Position numbers and translations under genes: made by a program
Source: Brachionus plicatilis
Taxonomy: Eukaryota; Rotifera; Eurotatoria; Ploima; Brachionidae
Assembly (NCBI GenBank): GCA_010279815.1
Contig: QEOQ01000508.1
Span: 1,573,129 to 1,637,128 of the forward strand
Direction of reading: 5' to 3'
DNA: 64,000 bases
Notes under the pieces: generated by a model
Databases searched by the model: none
What the model was told of the DNA's origin: nothing
What the model saw: the letters and a program-made list of their open reading frames with translations, nothing else
Shown: positions 1-13,083 of the stretch, in pieces
Layout of the letters: every line of letters starts with the position of its first letter
Numbering within the stretch: position 1 is the first letter of the stretch

Positions 1-3000
1 TTGGCCAACTACATGGACGACGGTGAGTTTAAACAAGGAATTAATGTAAAATTCCAATACGAGCACATATTGGCAGATTATCGGCCTGGCTCGTGTCTCA
101 TAATCGTAATCGCCCAGGTACCTTGCCGGCTTCTTTTGAATACTTTAATCACATTTTAAAATAAACTCAGAATTATGTCTTGGAGTTTGACAGAAAAAAA
201 AAGAATTCCTGATGTGATTAAACAATTGTGCAATGGGCTTTATTGTTTTGTTCAAGTGCTACTTGAACAACAAACGTTAACACCCCTGGGTTTCGGAAAT
301 CACGCGAGTTTTAACCAAATATTTAAATAACAACCTCTTTATAGGATGCGTTCTCCGGCTAAACATTTCATATCATCTTCCATATCTTAATGAATTTTGG
401 CCTTTCTTATTTACTTTCTCACAAGATCAAATCGGAAACCCTCAGCTATTTACCTGGTTGGTCCACTTGATCGGCCTCTCAAGCTAAATTAAACTTTGTA
501 TGACTTTTGGAAAAAAAAATATTATATAGTTTTTACAAGCTCTTACTGAGTACTATTGAAGAGAAGCATGTTATTATAAGAAAAAAATTTTTTTTTGTTT
601 AATTTTGTTTTGATTTAATCAAACTTAAAGCTTGAGAAATCTTTTAAGTATTGATAGTTTGCTTATATCAAGATTTATTGATGTTTTAACGATTGTAATC
701 AAACATCAAAGATTTACGGGTAAGCTCTTAGAAATTTTAACATTTTAATAGTCGATCATTGAAATGCTCTTAGTTAAGACACTTCAATTTTGTGGCCAAA
801 TGTGTCTTTATTTTAGCCATTTTGAATTTATGTCATCAAAATTTAAATGAAAAAAAATTAGAATTTTTCTTTGTCCCCCAAAAGAAAACAATAATAAAAT
901 AAAATTTGATTTTAACAATATCTTAAACATTTTTTAATTCTGGAAAATAAATTGCCAATCCCTTTTTTTAAATGAATTTTTTATTTTGGTAAATAATTTT
1001 TTTATATTCGAATAGATATTTGATAATTAAATTAAATTAAATTTTTAATAAAAAGGTTCAAGTAACAATCAGGTTAATTCTTTCATTTAACTCATCCAAA
1101 TTAAAAAAAAAGAAAAGTTTTTCGGATACCATACTTTCACTTTAATTTCTAAAAAATTTAAGAATATTAAAAAAAGTCGAATTTCGAATTTTTATTTAAA
1201 AATAAGGTGATCAAAAATCTTAATTTTTTTGGCACTAATTGAGTCCAAAGTAGCTCAAAGTGTGTCTACAATTCCAATGAACTATTGCTTAATCAATTTT
1301 GCTTTTTTTAACCCGATGGATAAGAACTAAAATAATTAGATTATTAACACAACTATTTACTCGATTCTTAATTATTTCTTTGATGATTTAAAGAAAGTAA
1401 ACTGATACTGCAAAGAGCTAAATGAGTTATTGGCAAACATGGTCCACAAATAAATTATTGCAAAATTTTAAATAAAACTCGGGTCTGGAGATTAGCAAAT
1501 CGCTGATTATTTGTAGTAATTTTGTTTCTTTAGAAAAAAAAAATTTAAAAAAAAAAACTAGATTTTCAGAATTAAAAGCGAAGTAATTATGAAATAAAAC
1601 AAATATTTAAACAAGAAACAAGAATTCATCGTCAGAAATCGCCTTCTATTATATCATTTAATATGTTTGTTCAAAATTAATTTTAGAAAACTAACCCCCT
1701 CTGACCAAGTTTTAAAGACATGGAATATGAAAATACCGAAGAGACTCCAAAAACAAACAAAAACATTCCGAACCATAAAAACAACAATTGCTAAAGAGCT
1801 TTACAAACTTATGATTCAAGTGTATTCGTTCCAATTCTCTTTTCAAATTTTCTTCTCTGCTCTTAGATGATTTTAAATTCAGTGTTTTAAATTTTCCCTA
1901 CTAATATAACAATCATTATGCAACTAAAACTCGATTAGAGCTCAAAGCATTTGAATCAAATGAGGCTTTTAATCTAGTTGTTGAAAATAACCACTAATTA
2001 ATCTAAATCAGTTGAAAAATCGATTGCTAAATTAAATTTTTGAAATTTTTTTTGAAACTTGTTTATCAAAACAAAATTTTGTAAAAATTTTTTTTTCTTG
2101 TTTTATTATATTCATTCTTTATCATCCAAAAGGTGTTCACTGAAATAAATAGGAATAAATTAATCAAAACCTTTAACTGTTGCCTTCTACTTTTAAGAAT
2201 AAGGCAAACATTAACTTCATTTGATTTAATTTTAGAAAAATTAAAAATTAGCTCTTTAATATGGATCTTAATTTTAATTTTAAACAATCATTAATCTATC
2301 TTTAAATTTTATTTTTTCATCATAAGAAATTAAGTCAATAGGCTAAAAGAGGGGACCGTGATTCATTCTGAAAAGTTTCGATGAGATTTCACCAATTATT
2401 TTTAAACTGATAATAATTATTAATTATTATTTTATTTGTGATAAAAAATTCAAAAAAATATTTATAATAAAATCTAGCTCATGTTCCACGTTCGACTTTT
2501 TTCTAGCCGTAAACTAAATTTTAATAATTAGTTTACAAACCAGTAAAACCTAACACTCAGCAAAAATCTTGCCATTAATTTGGACATTATTAATGGAAGA
2601 TTAGCTAAAATTTCATTTTAAATATTTATTATAATCGTATATACTTGTCTTTTATTCTTAAGAATAAGGCAATAAACATCAAGTTCATTTATTTTGAAGC
2701 TATTACCTTCCAAATCATTTTAAAATGAATTTTAATTTTTTTTTTAGATATTTAATCTACGTATCTTAAAAAAAAATTTAAATCAATTAAGTTAATCGGC
2801 TGAAAAGAAGCACTGTGAAACATTCTCAACTAAATGGGAGATTTTTTTTATTATTTTAAAAAATAATCAGAATTATTTCAAATTTTTTTGTAATATAAAA
2901 ATCAAAAAAAATATTTACAATAAAATTTAGCTTATCTTCCATTAATAATGAAAAAAAAAAATTATTCTAAGTGTAAGTTTTATTCTTTTTTTTAGATTAT

Positions 3001-3495
3001 TTCTAAAAATTTACTTTACGTCTAGAAAAAAGTCGAACATGAAACATAAGCTAAATTTTATTTTAAATATTTTTTTGAATTTATTTTGTTAAAATAGTTA
3101 TTAATAATAAAAAAACAAAATTTATTCTAAGTGTTGAGTTTTATTCTGATTATAAATAAATTCTAAAAATTCCATTTACGGCTAGAAAAAAGTCGAACAT
3201 GGAACATAAGCTAAATTTTATTTTAAATATTTTTTTGAAATTTTTTTTATTAAAATAGTTATTAATAATGAAAAAAAAATTCTTTAAATCCCAGACTATT
3301 CTGAATGAATCACGGTCCCGGTTTCAGCCGATTGACTCAATTTCTTATGATGAAAATATAAAATTTAAAGTTAAATTAATGATTGTTCAGAATTAAAAAT
3401 TGTATCTATGCAAACTAATTACAGGTCTTTGGACTCAAGAGGCCGAAGCACTCATGGTGAAACAAACAAAAACCGTGTCAACATTTAAAAGATAA
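1..3495 (+). CDS. Probable 3' end of an unidentified gene (two exons)
   Basis: The proposed model joins exon 1-22 (partial, LANYMDD plus one base, strong donor GTGAGT) to a terminal exon at 3425-3495 after a TTACAG acceptor. The phase-1 junction makes a Gly codon. The last exon then reads LWTQEAEALMVKQTKTVST and ends FKR with TAA. An AATAAA lies at 3526-3531. The last exon is stop-free in this frame and looks coding. I do not recognise the family. An alternative is a longer exon 1-117 (donor GTACCT) spliced to 345-362, adding DAFSG and a stop. The 3.4 kb intron would hold the foldback repeat at 2258-3418. The gene continues left of the window. Confidence 0.4.
2258..3418. repeat. Foldback repeat with inverted arms and internal copies
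   Basis: The left arm (about 2258-2520) and right arm (about 3170-3418) are imperfect inverted copies. Both contain CATCATAAGAAATT, GGGACCGTGATTCATTC and, further in, TCGACTTTTTTCTAG or its complement. Related internal copies lie at about 2640-2960 and 2990-3060. The motif CTAGAAAAAAGTCGAACATG occurs at about 3022 and again at about 3182, 160 bp apart. No coding potential was seen. It is probably a non-autonomous DNA element that has inserted into or duplicated itself. The family is not identified and the boundaries are approximate. Confidence 0.65.
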
Positions 3496-3980
3496 TTTGC
3501 TAAGAAATTCGAGTCCAGTGTAAACAATAAAAAACATTTTTGACTCGATGGTTTCGGTTTCCAAACCGAGTTTAGCTGAGAGAAAGAGAAAAAAAATAAA
3601 GAGTGGAATTCGAGCCAACTAATTAAGAGTAAAAAATAAACAATTTGAAAGCTCTTTTTCTCGAAATCGAATACAGGAAGGACTGTTTCGATTCATTTAA
3701 TAGTATTTGCTCGACTAGCAAATAGCCAAAAGCTACTAGTATGGCTAATTCTGAAAATTCTTAAAATGTAATTAGAAATTTTTAAATAAAATATCCAAAA
3801 ATCCTGCGCCTAATTACCACTATTCGAATTCAAATGAGGAAAATTAGATTTGAATTAATTGTGAATGGGCCAGCAACAAACAGAAAAGAGAGATCATTTT
3901 TGAAATAGAGGCCACCTTGATTTCAAAATTGATTGATTGACATAAATTCGGTTAAGTGAATCGATTAGAATCACTACCCC

Positions 3981-4035
3981 TTCTTCTTCTACTATCACTA
4001 CTACTACTATTATTATTATTTTTATTATTATTATT
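3981..4035. repeat. Trinucleotide microsatellite
   Basis: The tract runs (TTC)n, then (ACT)n, then (ATT)n. Confidence 0.85.
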
Positions 4036-5514
4036 CACGAATCATGGGTCTCGAACGGATGTGTGTATATTCACGCGAGAACTAGGCCTTATGTACTCCA
4101 CAATTAAATTTTTCCTCAATTGAAATAGAAACTGAAATTAAAACTATTCTAAATTAAAAAAAAATATACTCTCACATGCTTACTTATTGAATTTTATCAT
4201 GCAAATAACAAAATCGATTTTGTATCGATTAGCTGCTTATCTATTTCAAACTGTTCTTGCATGTCACGGGGCTGTTTGCCCGTGCAAACTTTAATTAAGT
4301 CAATTAACTTAAATATGTTCCTCCAAGACTATTATCGGTCACAAAAGCGAATCAATAAGAGAATTTTGGAGCCTACTCTTTCCATTTAACTTGCTGAATA
4401 TCGATCATATCATAATGAATAAATTGTGCAATCTTTCGAGTGCTTAATTGTTTCAATTGTTTTTTTTCCTAGAGCATTCTGAATCCTAAAAGAAAAAAAA
4501 TTGGAAGTGCATTTAAGCAAAAGCATATTTTGCCCTTTTAAACAACCAAGTCTTATGCAATTAATTGTTTGGACATATTGGCAATTGCCTCCCCCCCTGC
4601 TGAAACACTTGTTTAGTCCGAAAACAACTATAGCAAAAAAAACAATAAAAATATTTATTAAAATTTAATTTTAAATGAAAATTAAGCTGACATTTGCATC
4701 GAAAGCCATATTTTTAATTGATCACCACTTGAATCTCTCTCTCTGCAGGGACTGCAGCACATTTGTAACATTTGATTATTTATTTATTTATTCATTCAAT
4801 AAAATTATGTAATAAAACTTAGTATTAATTAGATAAACTCTTTTCGAATTTGTGAGAAGATTTGCTCGTTCAAGTCAGCTTTAGCTAATATGAGAACTGA
4901 AAATAGTGTTTTTAGGGGCTTTGGATCTCAAGCCTAAAATTATATTTAGAAAAAAAACTGCTACGGAATAATGTGAATTATCCTAAATGCTAATTAAAAG
5001 ATTTAAAGATTTAATTACAGTCAAGAATTCAGGAAGGACTAGATTACTTGAATCTAATCTCTAATTATGATGTTTAAATGAGTTGATAAGAAAATTAAAT
5101 CTAATCAATGTCCATTTTATTTTGTTTAATATACGCTCGATTTAATTATCCTCCATTCGATAAGATTTAAATCAAATTTTTAAAGATAAAATAAAATTCA
5201 TGCTTTTTCAAATACCTTTTATTCACTTCAGCTGTTTTTTTTTGTAAATAAATATTCATCATATTAGAACCATGAAAATAAATGGGTAATTACATGGCTT
5301 TAATTGCCTATTACAATCAAAATTTTTTTAATAATAGAAAAATCTTTAAATTTCATAAAAAACTTTCAATACAAAAAGAAAAAAATTTATAAGTTTTATT
5401 CCAATTGTCAAAAACTTGATATGCAGATGAAAAAAGTGAACAAACTTTTCTTTCCAGCTACTGCTAAATCTGTGCCAATTAATTGCATTTATTTTTGAAT
5501 ATTTTTATAAAGCG

Positions 5515-5665
5515 TGCATTTTTGCAGAATTCGCACACATATTGCAGACTTCCGCAGAAGGTGGAACAAAAGTTTTTTCACTTTTTTTCATCTGCAAAAC
5601 AAGTTTTTGACCATTTGAACAAAAATCATATTTTTTTTTTTATTGAAAGTTTTATATGAAATTTC
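5515..5665. repeat. Dispersed repeat, copy 1
   Basis: It shares TGCATTTTTGCAGAA, GGTGGAACAAAA, GACCATTTGAACAAA and ATGAAATTTCACAATGCC with the sequence at 11470-11600 plus 12113-12145. It shares the GCAGAA and TTGTGAAATTT motifs with the inverted element at 42325-43200. This copy lacks the 0.5 kb insertion that splits the 11.5 kb copy. Confidence 0.6.
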
Positions 5666-6778
5666 ACAATGCCCATAATCATCATTTTTTCATTTTTATT
5701 TTTTTATTCTTTTGTATTTCTAAAATTACCTCTTCATAAACTAGTTCTTATTGGTACATTTAAATATAATTATCTCTCATCACAATTTTTAAATTTATGC
5801 TTAGTGATCCCCCTTCTAATAAATATATTTTCTCAGATTTTGTACTTATATCCAAGAATTTTAAATTTGAACCTCAAAATTACAGTGAATATAAACCAAC
5901 TTAAAGAAAATCTCAAGAGTATCTGATTCAATTTGATTAGGGGTTAACAATTTAAAATTTAAATATTCCAATTCAAAATAAAAGAAATTAATGGAAATCT
6001 ATTTCAAACTATCGTTTTTTTATTTTTTATTTTTTAGGTATTTTTTTCAACTTCTCCTTAAAAAAGGTAAATAAAATTCAATAAATAATAAATAAACGAA
6101 GTTTAATGTTGATTGAATTAATTTTAAAGAAATACCGTTACGCATGTGATGTGACCTGTCAATTCAGCTATTGATCTCCAACCGGAATAAAAACAATTTG
6201 TAAAAAGTCATGCAAATTATTTTAGATTTTGACTTTTTGAAAATTTTTATCAATAAAAAAAAACAAAAACAAGGTTTTAAATCAGCGCTATTTTGACATC
6301 ATATGATATCGTATTGGCAACAAAAACTATCAGATTTTTTTTATACTAAAGATATTGTGTAACGCTAAATGATAGTTGCTTAGACTACAAAGTTAAATTT
6401 TGATACAAAATAAATTAAATTTTTGCTAAAGAAAATTCAAAAATTGTTTCAATATTTATGCTCAATTTGTTATATAATTAAAATCAGAAAAAGATTCTTA
6501 AGTAAAACATGATCCAATTTTAAAATCTAACTTTGTTAATTTATTTGAATCCTCTTAACATGAATATAAAAATAAAGTAGATTAAATTGTTTGATAAAAA
6601 AGTCATTAATTGTCAATTTTTTAATTCAAAAATTGAACATTTATTGATCCAAAAACTTTTAATTTAATTTCTAAAGTAAATTAGCAATAAAATTTTATTA
6701 ATAATAGATAAAAATTAATTTTAAATAAAATTTTTACAACTAAATGTATTTAATTTTTCAATCAGCGTAAATAAAGAA

Positions 6779-9163
6779 TCAATATTTAGATTTGAACAGT
6801 TCATCCAGTTCGTGAGACAATTTCAAAAGATCAGCAAGACTAAAATCGCTCATTGAATAGGACCCGTTTGGCTTGTGTTTAAGTGTGTGACTGTTGTTTG
6901 CTAATTTTGATTTTATCATTGAATAAAAAAATTCCGGCGCCTAAATAAAATAAAAAATAAAAAACATTCAAATATTAAAATTAATATTTACAGATTTTTT
7001 TATTTCATAGAGCTCCTTTAATAAATTTCCATTAATATTATCAAAAATATCCGAGTCGCCTATCCAAGGTGACATGTTGAGTGATATTAGCCATGATTTA
7101 ACATCTTTAGTGGACCATTCAATTACATTCGATTGTTTTGAATTGATAGAGTCATTAGATTGTCTGGTCGAAAATGATCCTCCTTTGCGATGGTACTCAA
7201 TACCATTTGACCCGTTCAGATTGTTATTGTACGTAATGGACAGGTTATTACACACTGAGCTGGAATTGTTCGAGCTGGTTGATTGGCGCGACTTTGGTTT
7301 TTCTTCTTGGTAATATCTATTTATTTCTTTTATAGCACTAGAAATCGTATGCTCAAAATTTAGCCTTGGACCATAAAATTTATAGAAAATTTTTCCTCCG
7401 ATTATGATGCCTAACCACCCCAAAGGCGTATAATCTTGCTGCATTATTAGTGGTATAATTGGCTTTTGTAACTTGACTGCGTACTCTGCCTCTAGTCTAC
7501 AATTCGGACTTTGGTAATATTTTTCGCTAACGCACATCAAAAAAACACTGGCGTTCTCCACCGCTTCAGCCATACTAGACAAAGTGCTTCCATAGATCTG
7601 TTCTACATCAATCCAAACCTGGATCCCTCTTGCCTAAAACAAAAAATTTAGAAATAAACTCAAAATGAACTTCATTTTAGAAAAATATATATTTAAAATA
7701 AAATTTTAATTGTTTACTTTTAATTCATCTTTAATTTTAATGCACATATCTCTTGAAGCCCAGTTATAGCTGATCATTACATGGTTATTTTTTAGTTGGA
7801 CTTTGGGGTCTATTTTTTTTCCAAGATCGTTCAGGGTGAACATTATACCATCGGCTTTTTTTTGCATTTGTTCACATGGTGATATATTTTGGATATTTCC
7901 TACAATTTGATTCAGCTCTTTATCTTTTTTGAGCACCTCGCATACTTTTTCGTCAAAGCATAAATTCCATAAGCATGTGAGCACATGAACTTGTTCATCA
8001 ACCAAACTAGAGCTGGACAATATTTGCTTCAGAACACTTAGTATGCCAGTTTCATAGATCTTCAAAATAAATTTTAATTCAAACCAGAATAACTCATTCC
8101 AAATTGGCTAGAAATACTTTTATTTTATTAGATTTTGTTACTGCTAGTTTAGCTAGACATTCCAAGTATTCGTTTGTGCTAATGCCTTTATAGCGTCTAT
8201 CTTTCTTGAGAGAATCTTTTATGTAAGACGTAATTGATTCGATTACCTCGCCTTTATTTGATGAAATTTTATTTTTATAAAATTCATTTTTTAAAACCTA
8301 CTTGAAGGATCATTTAGTTTGTCGAACTCATTTTCATTCACTATTTGTGCCAAAATTAGGTAAATCAAAACTCTTAGATGCTCACTATCAATTGTTTGCG
8401 TTAAATTTTTCAATATCTTTTGTGAAAAAATTTAAATAAAAATTAATTTTTTTTTTTATACTAAATTTTTTTTCTCTTTGATTTACCTTGGAAGTCTGGT
8501 TATGCTGAAAAGCTATTTTGGTCTCTGGCTGATGAGCAATGTTGTTCATAATATTCAACGATAATTTGAACAGCTTTTCATCCTTTAAATAAAGCCCGCG
8601 TAATTTAGACGATTTTATAATCAAAGATTTATATTTATCACTTAAATTAACCTCTTCATCCGACGACAAAAGACATTCGTTGGTCAAAAAGTCGAGTAGA
8701 ATGGGAATAAATCCAGTGCAGGCCTTGGATAAATAAAATTTTGAAAAAAAAAATATTTAAATTTAAAAAAAAGATTAAATATTACAATAGCCAGGTCGGA
8801 GTTGATGTCCGAATAGTTCCAAATGGACCTGAGTAAGTAGAAAGAGCATGGCCAAGTCTGTTCATTTTCGAACAGGTTCTTACGAGTGTAAAATTTAAGA
8901 CATTTAAGAGCGATTTCTTTTTTAGAATAGATTAATGAAAAAAAAATTTAAATAAAGTTTAGTGATAATTTACCAGGGTACTGATGCTCGACCATAGTCT
9001 TGGCAATATCGGCCCGCAAACTTTTTTCATCATTAAAAGAGTTGTCTATTTTTTTTAGATATTCCAAGCACTGGTCACTTTCGTATTCACTTTCAGGAAG
9101 TTTTTTGAGCGATTTTAAAATATTTCCAATTTTAATGACTGTAGTTAGTGATTGGGAATTCAT
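6779..9163 (-). CDS. ARM-repeat / TIR / SAM protein, candidate NAD-cleaving enzyme
   Basis: Eight exons were reconstructed: 9163-8974, 8916-8786, 8723-8487, 8416-8302, 8251-8118, 8059-7718, 7633-6992 and 6940-6779. All junctions are GT-AG and phase-consistent, giving 650 aa. Residues about 1-350 are armadillo-like helices (for example LHRSIWNYSD-type exon 2 and VHVLTCLWNLCFDE). A TIR domain (about 363-475) starts HVMISYNWASRD. It contains VWIDVEQIYGSTLSSM and SPNCRLEAEYA, where E431 sits at the C-x-x-E position of the catalytic Glu in NADase TIR domains. A Ser/Asn-rich linker follows, then a SAM-like domain (about 545-615, WSTKDVKSWL ... NLLKELYEIKKSAPEFF). SARM1 has the order ARM-SAM-SAM-TIR, so this is a different layout. 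NADase activity is inferred from the retained Glu. A scaffold role in innate signalling is the alternative. Confidence 0.85.
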
Positions 9164-12100
9164 TTTGAAAATTTTTTTTAATCGCTTTAAAATTTGTAAC
9201 TTCAGCTTGATTTTTTACTCTATTGAAACAAATGGCATCAAAACTCGAACTTTTGTTTTAGAATACAATTCCTTAAATTAGGTTAATATTGGATTAATTC
9301 GATCATGTATGATTTCTTTAAAGAATTAAAAAAAAATTGGAACAAAAATCAAAAGGTAAATTAGCTTTTTTGTTTAAATTAACCGTTCTAAACGAACAAA
9401 ATCGACGTACTAAAAGCCCATAGTATGTTTGTTTTGTTCGCTTTGAATAATTAAAAATTGACCTTTAGATTGATGAATCAAAATTGGCTAAAGATTGGAT
9501 TTAGACTATGATTTTAAGGTTAGAGACAGAAATGAGAGTATGCTTATTTGTTTTGTATTAATTGTGGTAATTAGAGTAGTGTTGGAAAGAAATTTTTCTT
9601 GTAGAGTTTGGTCAAACAGTCAGTCGTATTGCAATTAAACAAACTTTTTTAAATACGGAAATAATTAATACTCACAAAAAGATTAAATTCTCTAGATCTT
9701 TGTTGTTATTTTTTGTGACGTGTGCCCTATTGCCAAGTTGCCATTAAATATTAAAGATTGTTTTTATTTTGATTACTTTCTTGTTTGTGAATAGAGCAAA
9801 AATTGAAGTTTTATTATGATTGTTTTATTAGAAAAATTACAAAAGATTAAATGATGAATTTGGTCAAATAGATAAAATGGATATGTTTGTCTATTAAGCC
9901 GACTAAAAAAGTAACATCACTTGACTTTTGCTCTCTAGTTATTTAATATTAATTCAAAGATTTATCGACCACGTTTTAATCTTTTAAGATTTTATTATTA
10001 GAAAAATAGTCTGAAGATTTATTGGCTTTTTTATTTTTATTTAATTTAATTAATTTAAAAAAAAAAATTCATTTTTCACAAATATTTAAAAGTATTTATT
10101 CATTCAATAATTGATTGATTTGAGAATAATTTCAGTGACTTGGAGATTTTCGACGAGCTAATGTAGCGTGACGTAATGTAGCACTGACTGATTGAAATAA
10201 GTCGATTCAGTCATGTGAGCAAAATTTTTATGATTGATTTTTTTTGGCCTTGTTTAAAGTGACTTTTAGAAAACAAAAATGTCATCAAACATTGTTTTTC
10301 AATTCAGAACATTGGATTAAGTTAGAAACGAAAAACATATGCTGTAAATTATTGAGCACTGATTTAAATAAATTTAATTCATTTTTCGTTATTAACAATT
10401 CAGCTAGAATTTATTCAAGTTTTGTCTCTAAAAACAATGAATTGATGATTTTTTCCTATAACCACTTGATCTAAAATATACTACTATGTTCTAAATTATT
10501 CATATGATTCGAATTGCATTAATTATAAAACCGATAAATTAAATAAAAATTAATTTAAAATAAAAAAAAAAATTCTTAATTTAAAAAATAAAATTTTAAA
10601 AATAAACATTTCTTTTTCGATTTAAATAAAATTTGTCCTGTTTTAAATAAAATAAGTTTGATCTATTCATATTAATATAAATATTGGACAAAAAAATTAA
10701 ATTAAACAAGTTAAAATCAAACAGATTTTCAGATTTTGTAAACAAATGTATTTTGATGAGTTTTATAGTGGTTACGGATTTAAATTAAAAAAGATTTAAA
10801 AGACTAATACTCACAAAAATCACAGATAAAGAATTAGAGACAGAAATGAATCAATGATGGTGGTGATAGTCTCAAGCAGAGTTGGTCAAAAGCCAAATAA
10901 ATTTTATTTTTTCCAAAACAAGTCTGGACTTTAAATATTTTTTTAGTTCTTTTTGTTTCTTTTTGTAAGAGAAATTGATTGATTTCGATTAAAATTATTT
11001 TCATTACCGAAAAAATAATTTTTTTTTCAAATTTATTTTTTTCAATATTCTTGTCTTTATTGAAATCTAAATATCAAATTTTAGTGTCTAAGTTAGACTT
11101 TAAACTTTGACTTTTGACCAAGCCTGGTCTCAAGATTTGTTAAGAAGCCAATTTATTCAGAATAAGCTATTTTCCAGCTCTAAGTCCAGTTTGAGTTAAT
11201 CCATTTTTTGAGAGATAATTAACTTGCACTGTTTAAACTGATACAAGGTATTGAAGCTTAAATAGAATGGAATCTGTAAGCATATTGTGGCTTTTTGAAA
11301 TCAATTGCTAGTTATTGGAAAACGATCGAGAATTTATCCAAGTGGAAGAAAATAAATATTACTCAAAACTAAAAATGGTGCCTTAAACAAAAATTGAAAA
11401 ATGATAATTTTGAACAAAACGATTTTAAGAATTTAATATTAGGATTTTTTGAAGAGAATTAATTGGCACAGATTTTTTAGAATTTCGCAGTAGGTGAAAC
11501 AAAAACAAATTTTGTTTCTTTTACAGGACAATTTTTTGACCATTAGAACAAAGTCATAAAAATTTTTCCTTTTTGTATTGGATTTTTGTTATTTAATTTT
11601 TCTTTCTTTTAGTTTTGGGGTGAGAATAAAAACAAATAAAAAGAGATAAAAATACATAAAAATTTTGATTCACACATTAAAAGAAAACCCTTTGATTAAA
11701 ATGACTAAAAACGCATAAAATTAATTAATTTTAATGTGAAAATCACTTAAATTAAATTTTTAACTCTAAATTAAATCATAAAAATTAAAAGCCAACAATT
11801 TTAATAAAATATTCTTCCTTTTTGAAATTAAAATGAATTTTTTGTTATATAGCAACATAACCTTTCAATTGAAAGTTTCTAGGTATTTTTTTTATTTTTA
11901 AATTCATCTTTTAGATTTTATTTTCTTTATTAAAATGAGTTTAGATCACAAAAATTAAAATTAAAGTCAATTAGAAAAAGCTAAGAACACATTTGGCATC
12001 ATAAAAATGAATTTTTATGTGTTGATTAACATTTAAAAAAATATTTTTGACAGATTTAGTTGTATGTGCTGTTTTTCATGTTTCTATATTTTTAATTGTT

Positions 12101-12910
12101 TTTAATCCTCACCCAAAGTTTTGTATAAAATTTCACAATGCCTCCAAATTCAAACCCGTATATTTTGAAACTTTTTAAACAATTTTCCAGGTCAATAATT
12201 GTGTAATTTTACAGTAGAGATGTATATTCTGATTAAACATGGCTAAAATTCTTTTTCTGTTAAAAATAAATATTTTTCATTTATGTGGAGAAGAGAAATT
12301 CAAATTAAAAAAAAAACTGTTTTTTTAAATATAGATGTCCGAGGAATAATTATCTGTGATTTGTTTTTCAAATTCCGATAAGAATTGTAGATTTGCATTT
12401 TATTTCATTTTATTAATGATTTTTGAACTTACGTTCTTGGTCAGTTCAAAATAATTAATTAATTTTCTTTTCAGTTTTCTTTTCGGTCTTCATTCAAATA
12501 AAATTCTGATACTTGTTTTTAAAATTAAAATAATTTGGTTGTGAAAAAACGACATCTTTACCCAAAAAATTTTTTTTATTTATTAATTGAATTTTAGAAT
12601 GATTTGTTTGAAAGTTGTTTTAAAAATAAACTTAAATTTTCAATTAATTTTAAAAAACAAAGAAAAATATTAACATAAACAAATAGATTCAACATCTGAT
12701 ACTTGAATAGCTCTAAACAAACAAATTAATACCCATGGTGCTCTTATTTGCTCATTAGGTGATCGATTTTTTTTAAGAGAAGCAGGTGATATAAATAAAA
12801 CACTGAAAAAAATTATCAAATTAAAACAATAATCTGTTATAACTATTGACCTGTTAAACTTAAAAATCATTCAAAAGATTTAATAATTGATTGAAAAAAT
12901 ATTACATATA
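9164..12910. other. Intergenic, AT-rich; repeats only
   Basis: No convincing exon was found. The open frame at 10244-10474 and similar ones have no domain and AT-driven composition. The upstream region of the ARM-TIR-SAM gene should lie just above 9163. Dispersed repeat copy 2 and its inserted MITE lie at 11470-12145. Confidence 0.5.
11611..12120. mobile_element. MITE-like insertion inside dispersed repeat copy 2
   Basis: The ends are inverted: left AGTTTTGGGGTGAGAATAAA, and right read in reverse AACTTTGGGTGAGGATTAAA. The flanks (GACCATTAGAACAAAG on the left, ATAAAATTTCACAATGCC on the right) are adjacent in the copy at 5515-5665, which acts as an empty-site comparison. No coding capacity. 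The superfamily is unknown and the exact borders are approximate. Confidence 0.55.
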
Positions 12911-13083
12911 CAGTCAATAACCGGTTATCCGGAATGAGATTCGAGTTTTTTTTTTCAAAGTCGTCCGGATAATAAATTTTCCGGATAACACGATTTGCTA
13001 ACGAAAAGAGGGGTAAACACAGTGATAATTGATTTAGAGTGTTTATTTAGAACAAAGAAACAATTAACGAATAAAAACAACAA

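Larger units (their letters stand above)
3496..6778. other. Intergenic, AT-rich; no supported gene
   Basis: Short open frames here (for example 5304-5498 and 5669-5926) are hydrophobic or lysine-rich with no family match and are treated as chance. About 4190-4430 has fewer homopolymers and contains an octamer ATGCAAAT, an ATCGAT palindrome pair and a CACGGG...CCCGTG hairpin, so it may be regulatory. About 5515-5665 is a copy of a dispersed repeat also seen near 11470 and 43090. Confidence 0.5.

Noticed and set aside
1..362. Alternative two-exon ending (1-117 plus 345-362)
   Set aside because: The GTACCT donor is weak and the tail is only five residues. The GTGAGT donor with the exon at 3425 reads more like coding sequence. 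Kept only as an alternative.
5669..5926. 85-codon hydrophobic frame
   Set aside because: It is Phe/Leu/Ile-rich as expected from AT-rich DNA, has no domain, and begins within a dispersed repeat.
10244..10474. 76-codon frame
   Set aside because: It has no family resemblance, no splice partner and AT-driven composition.
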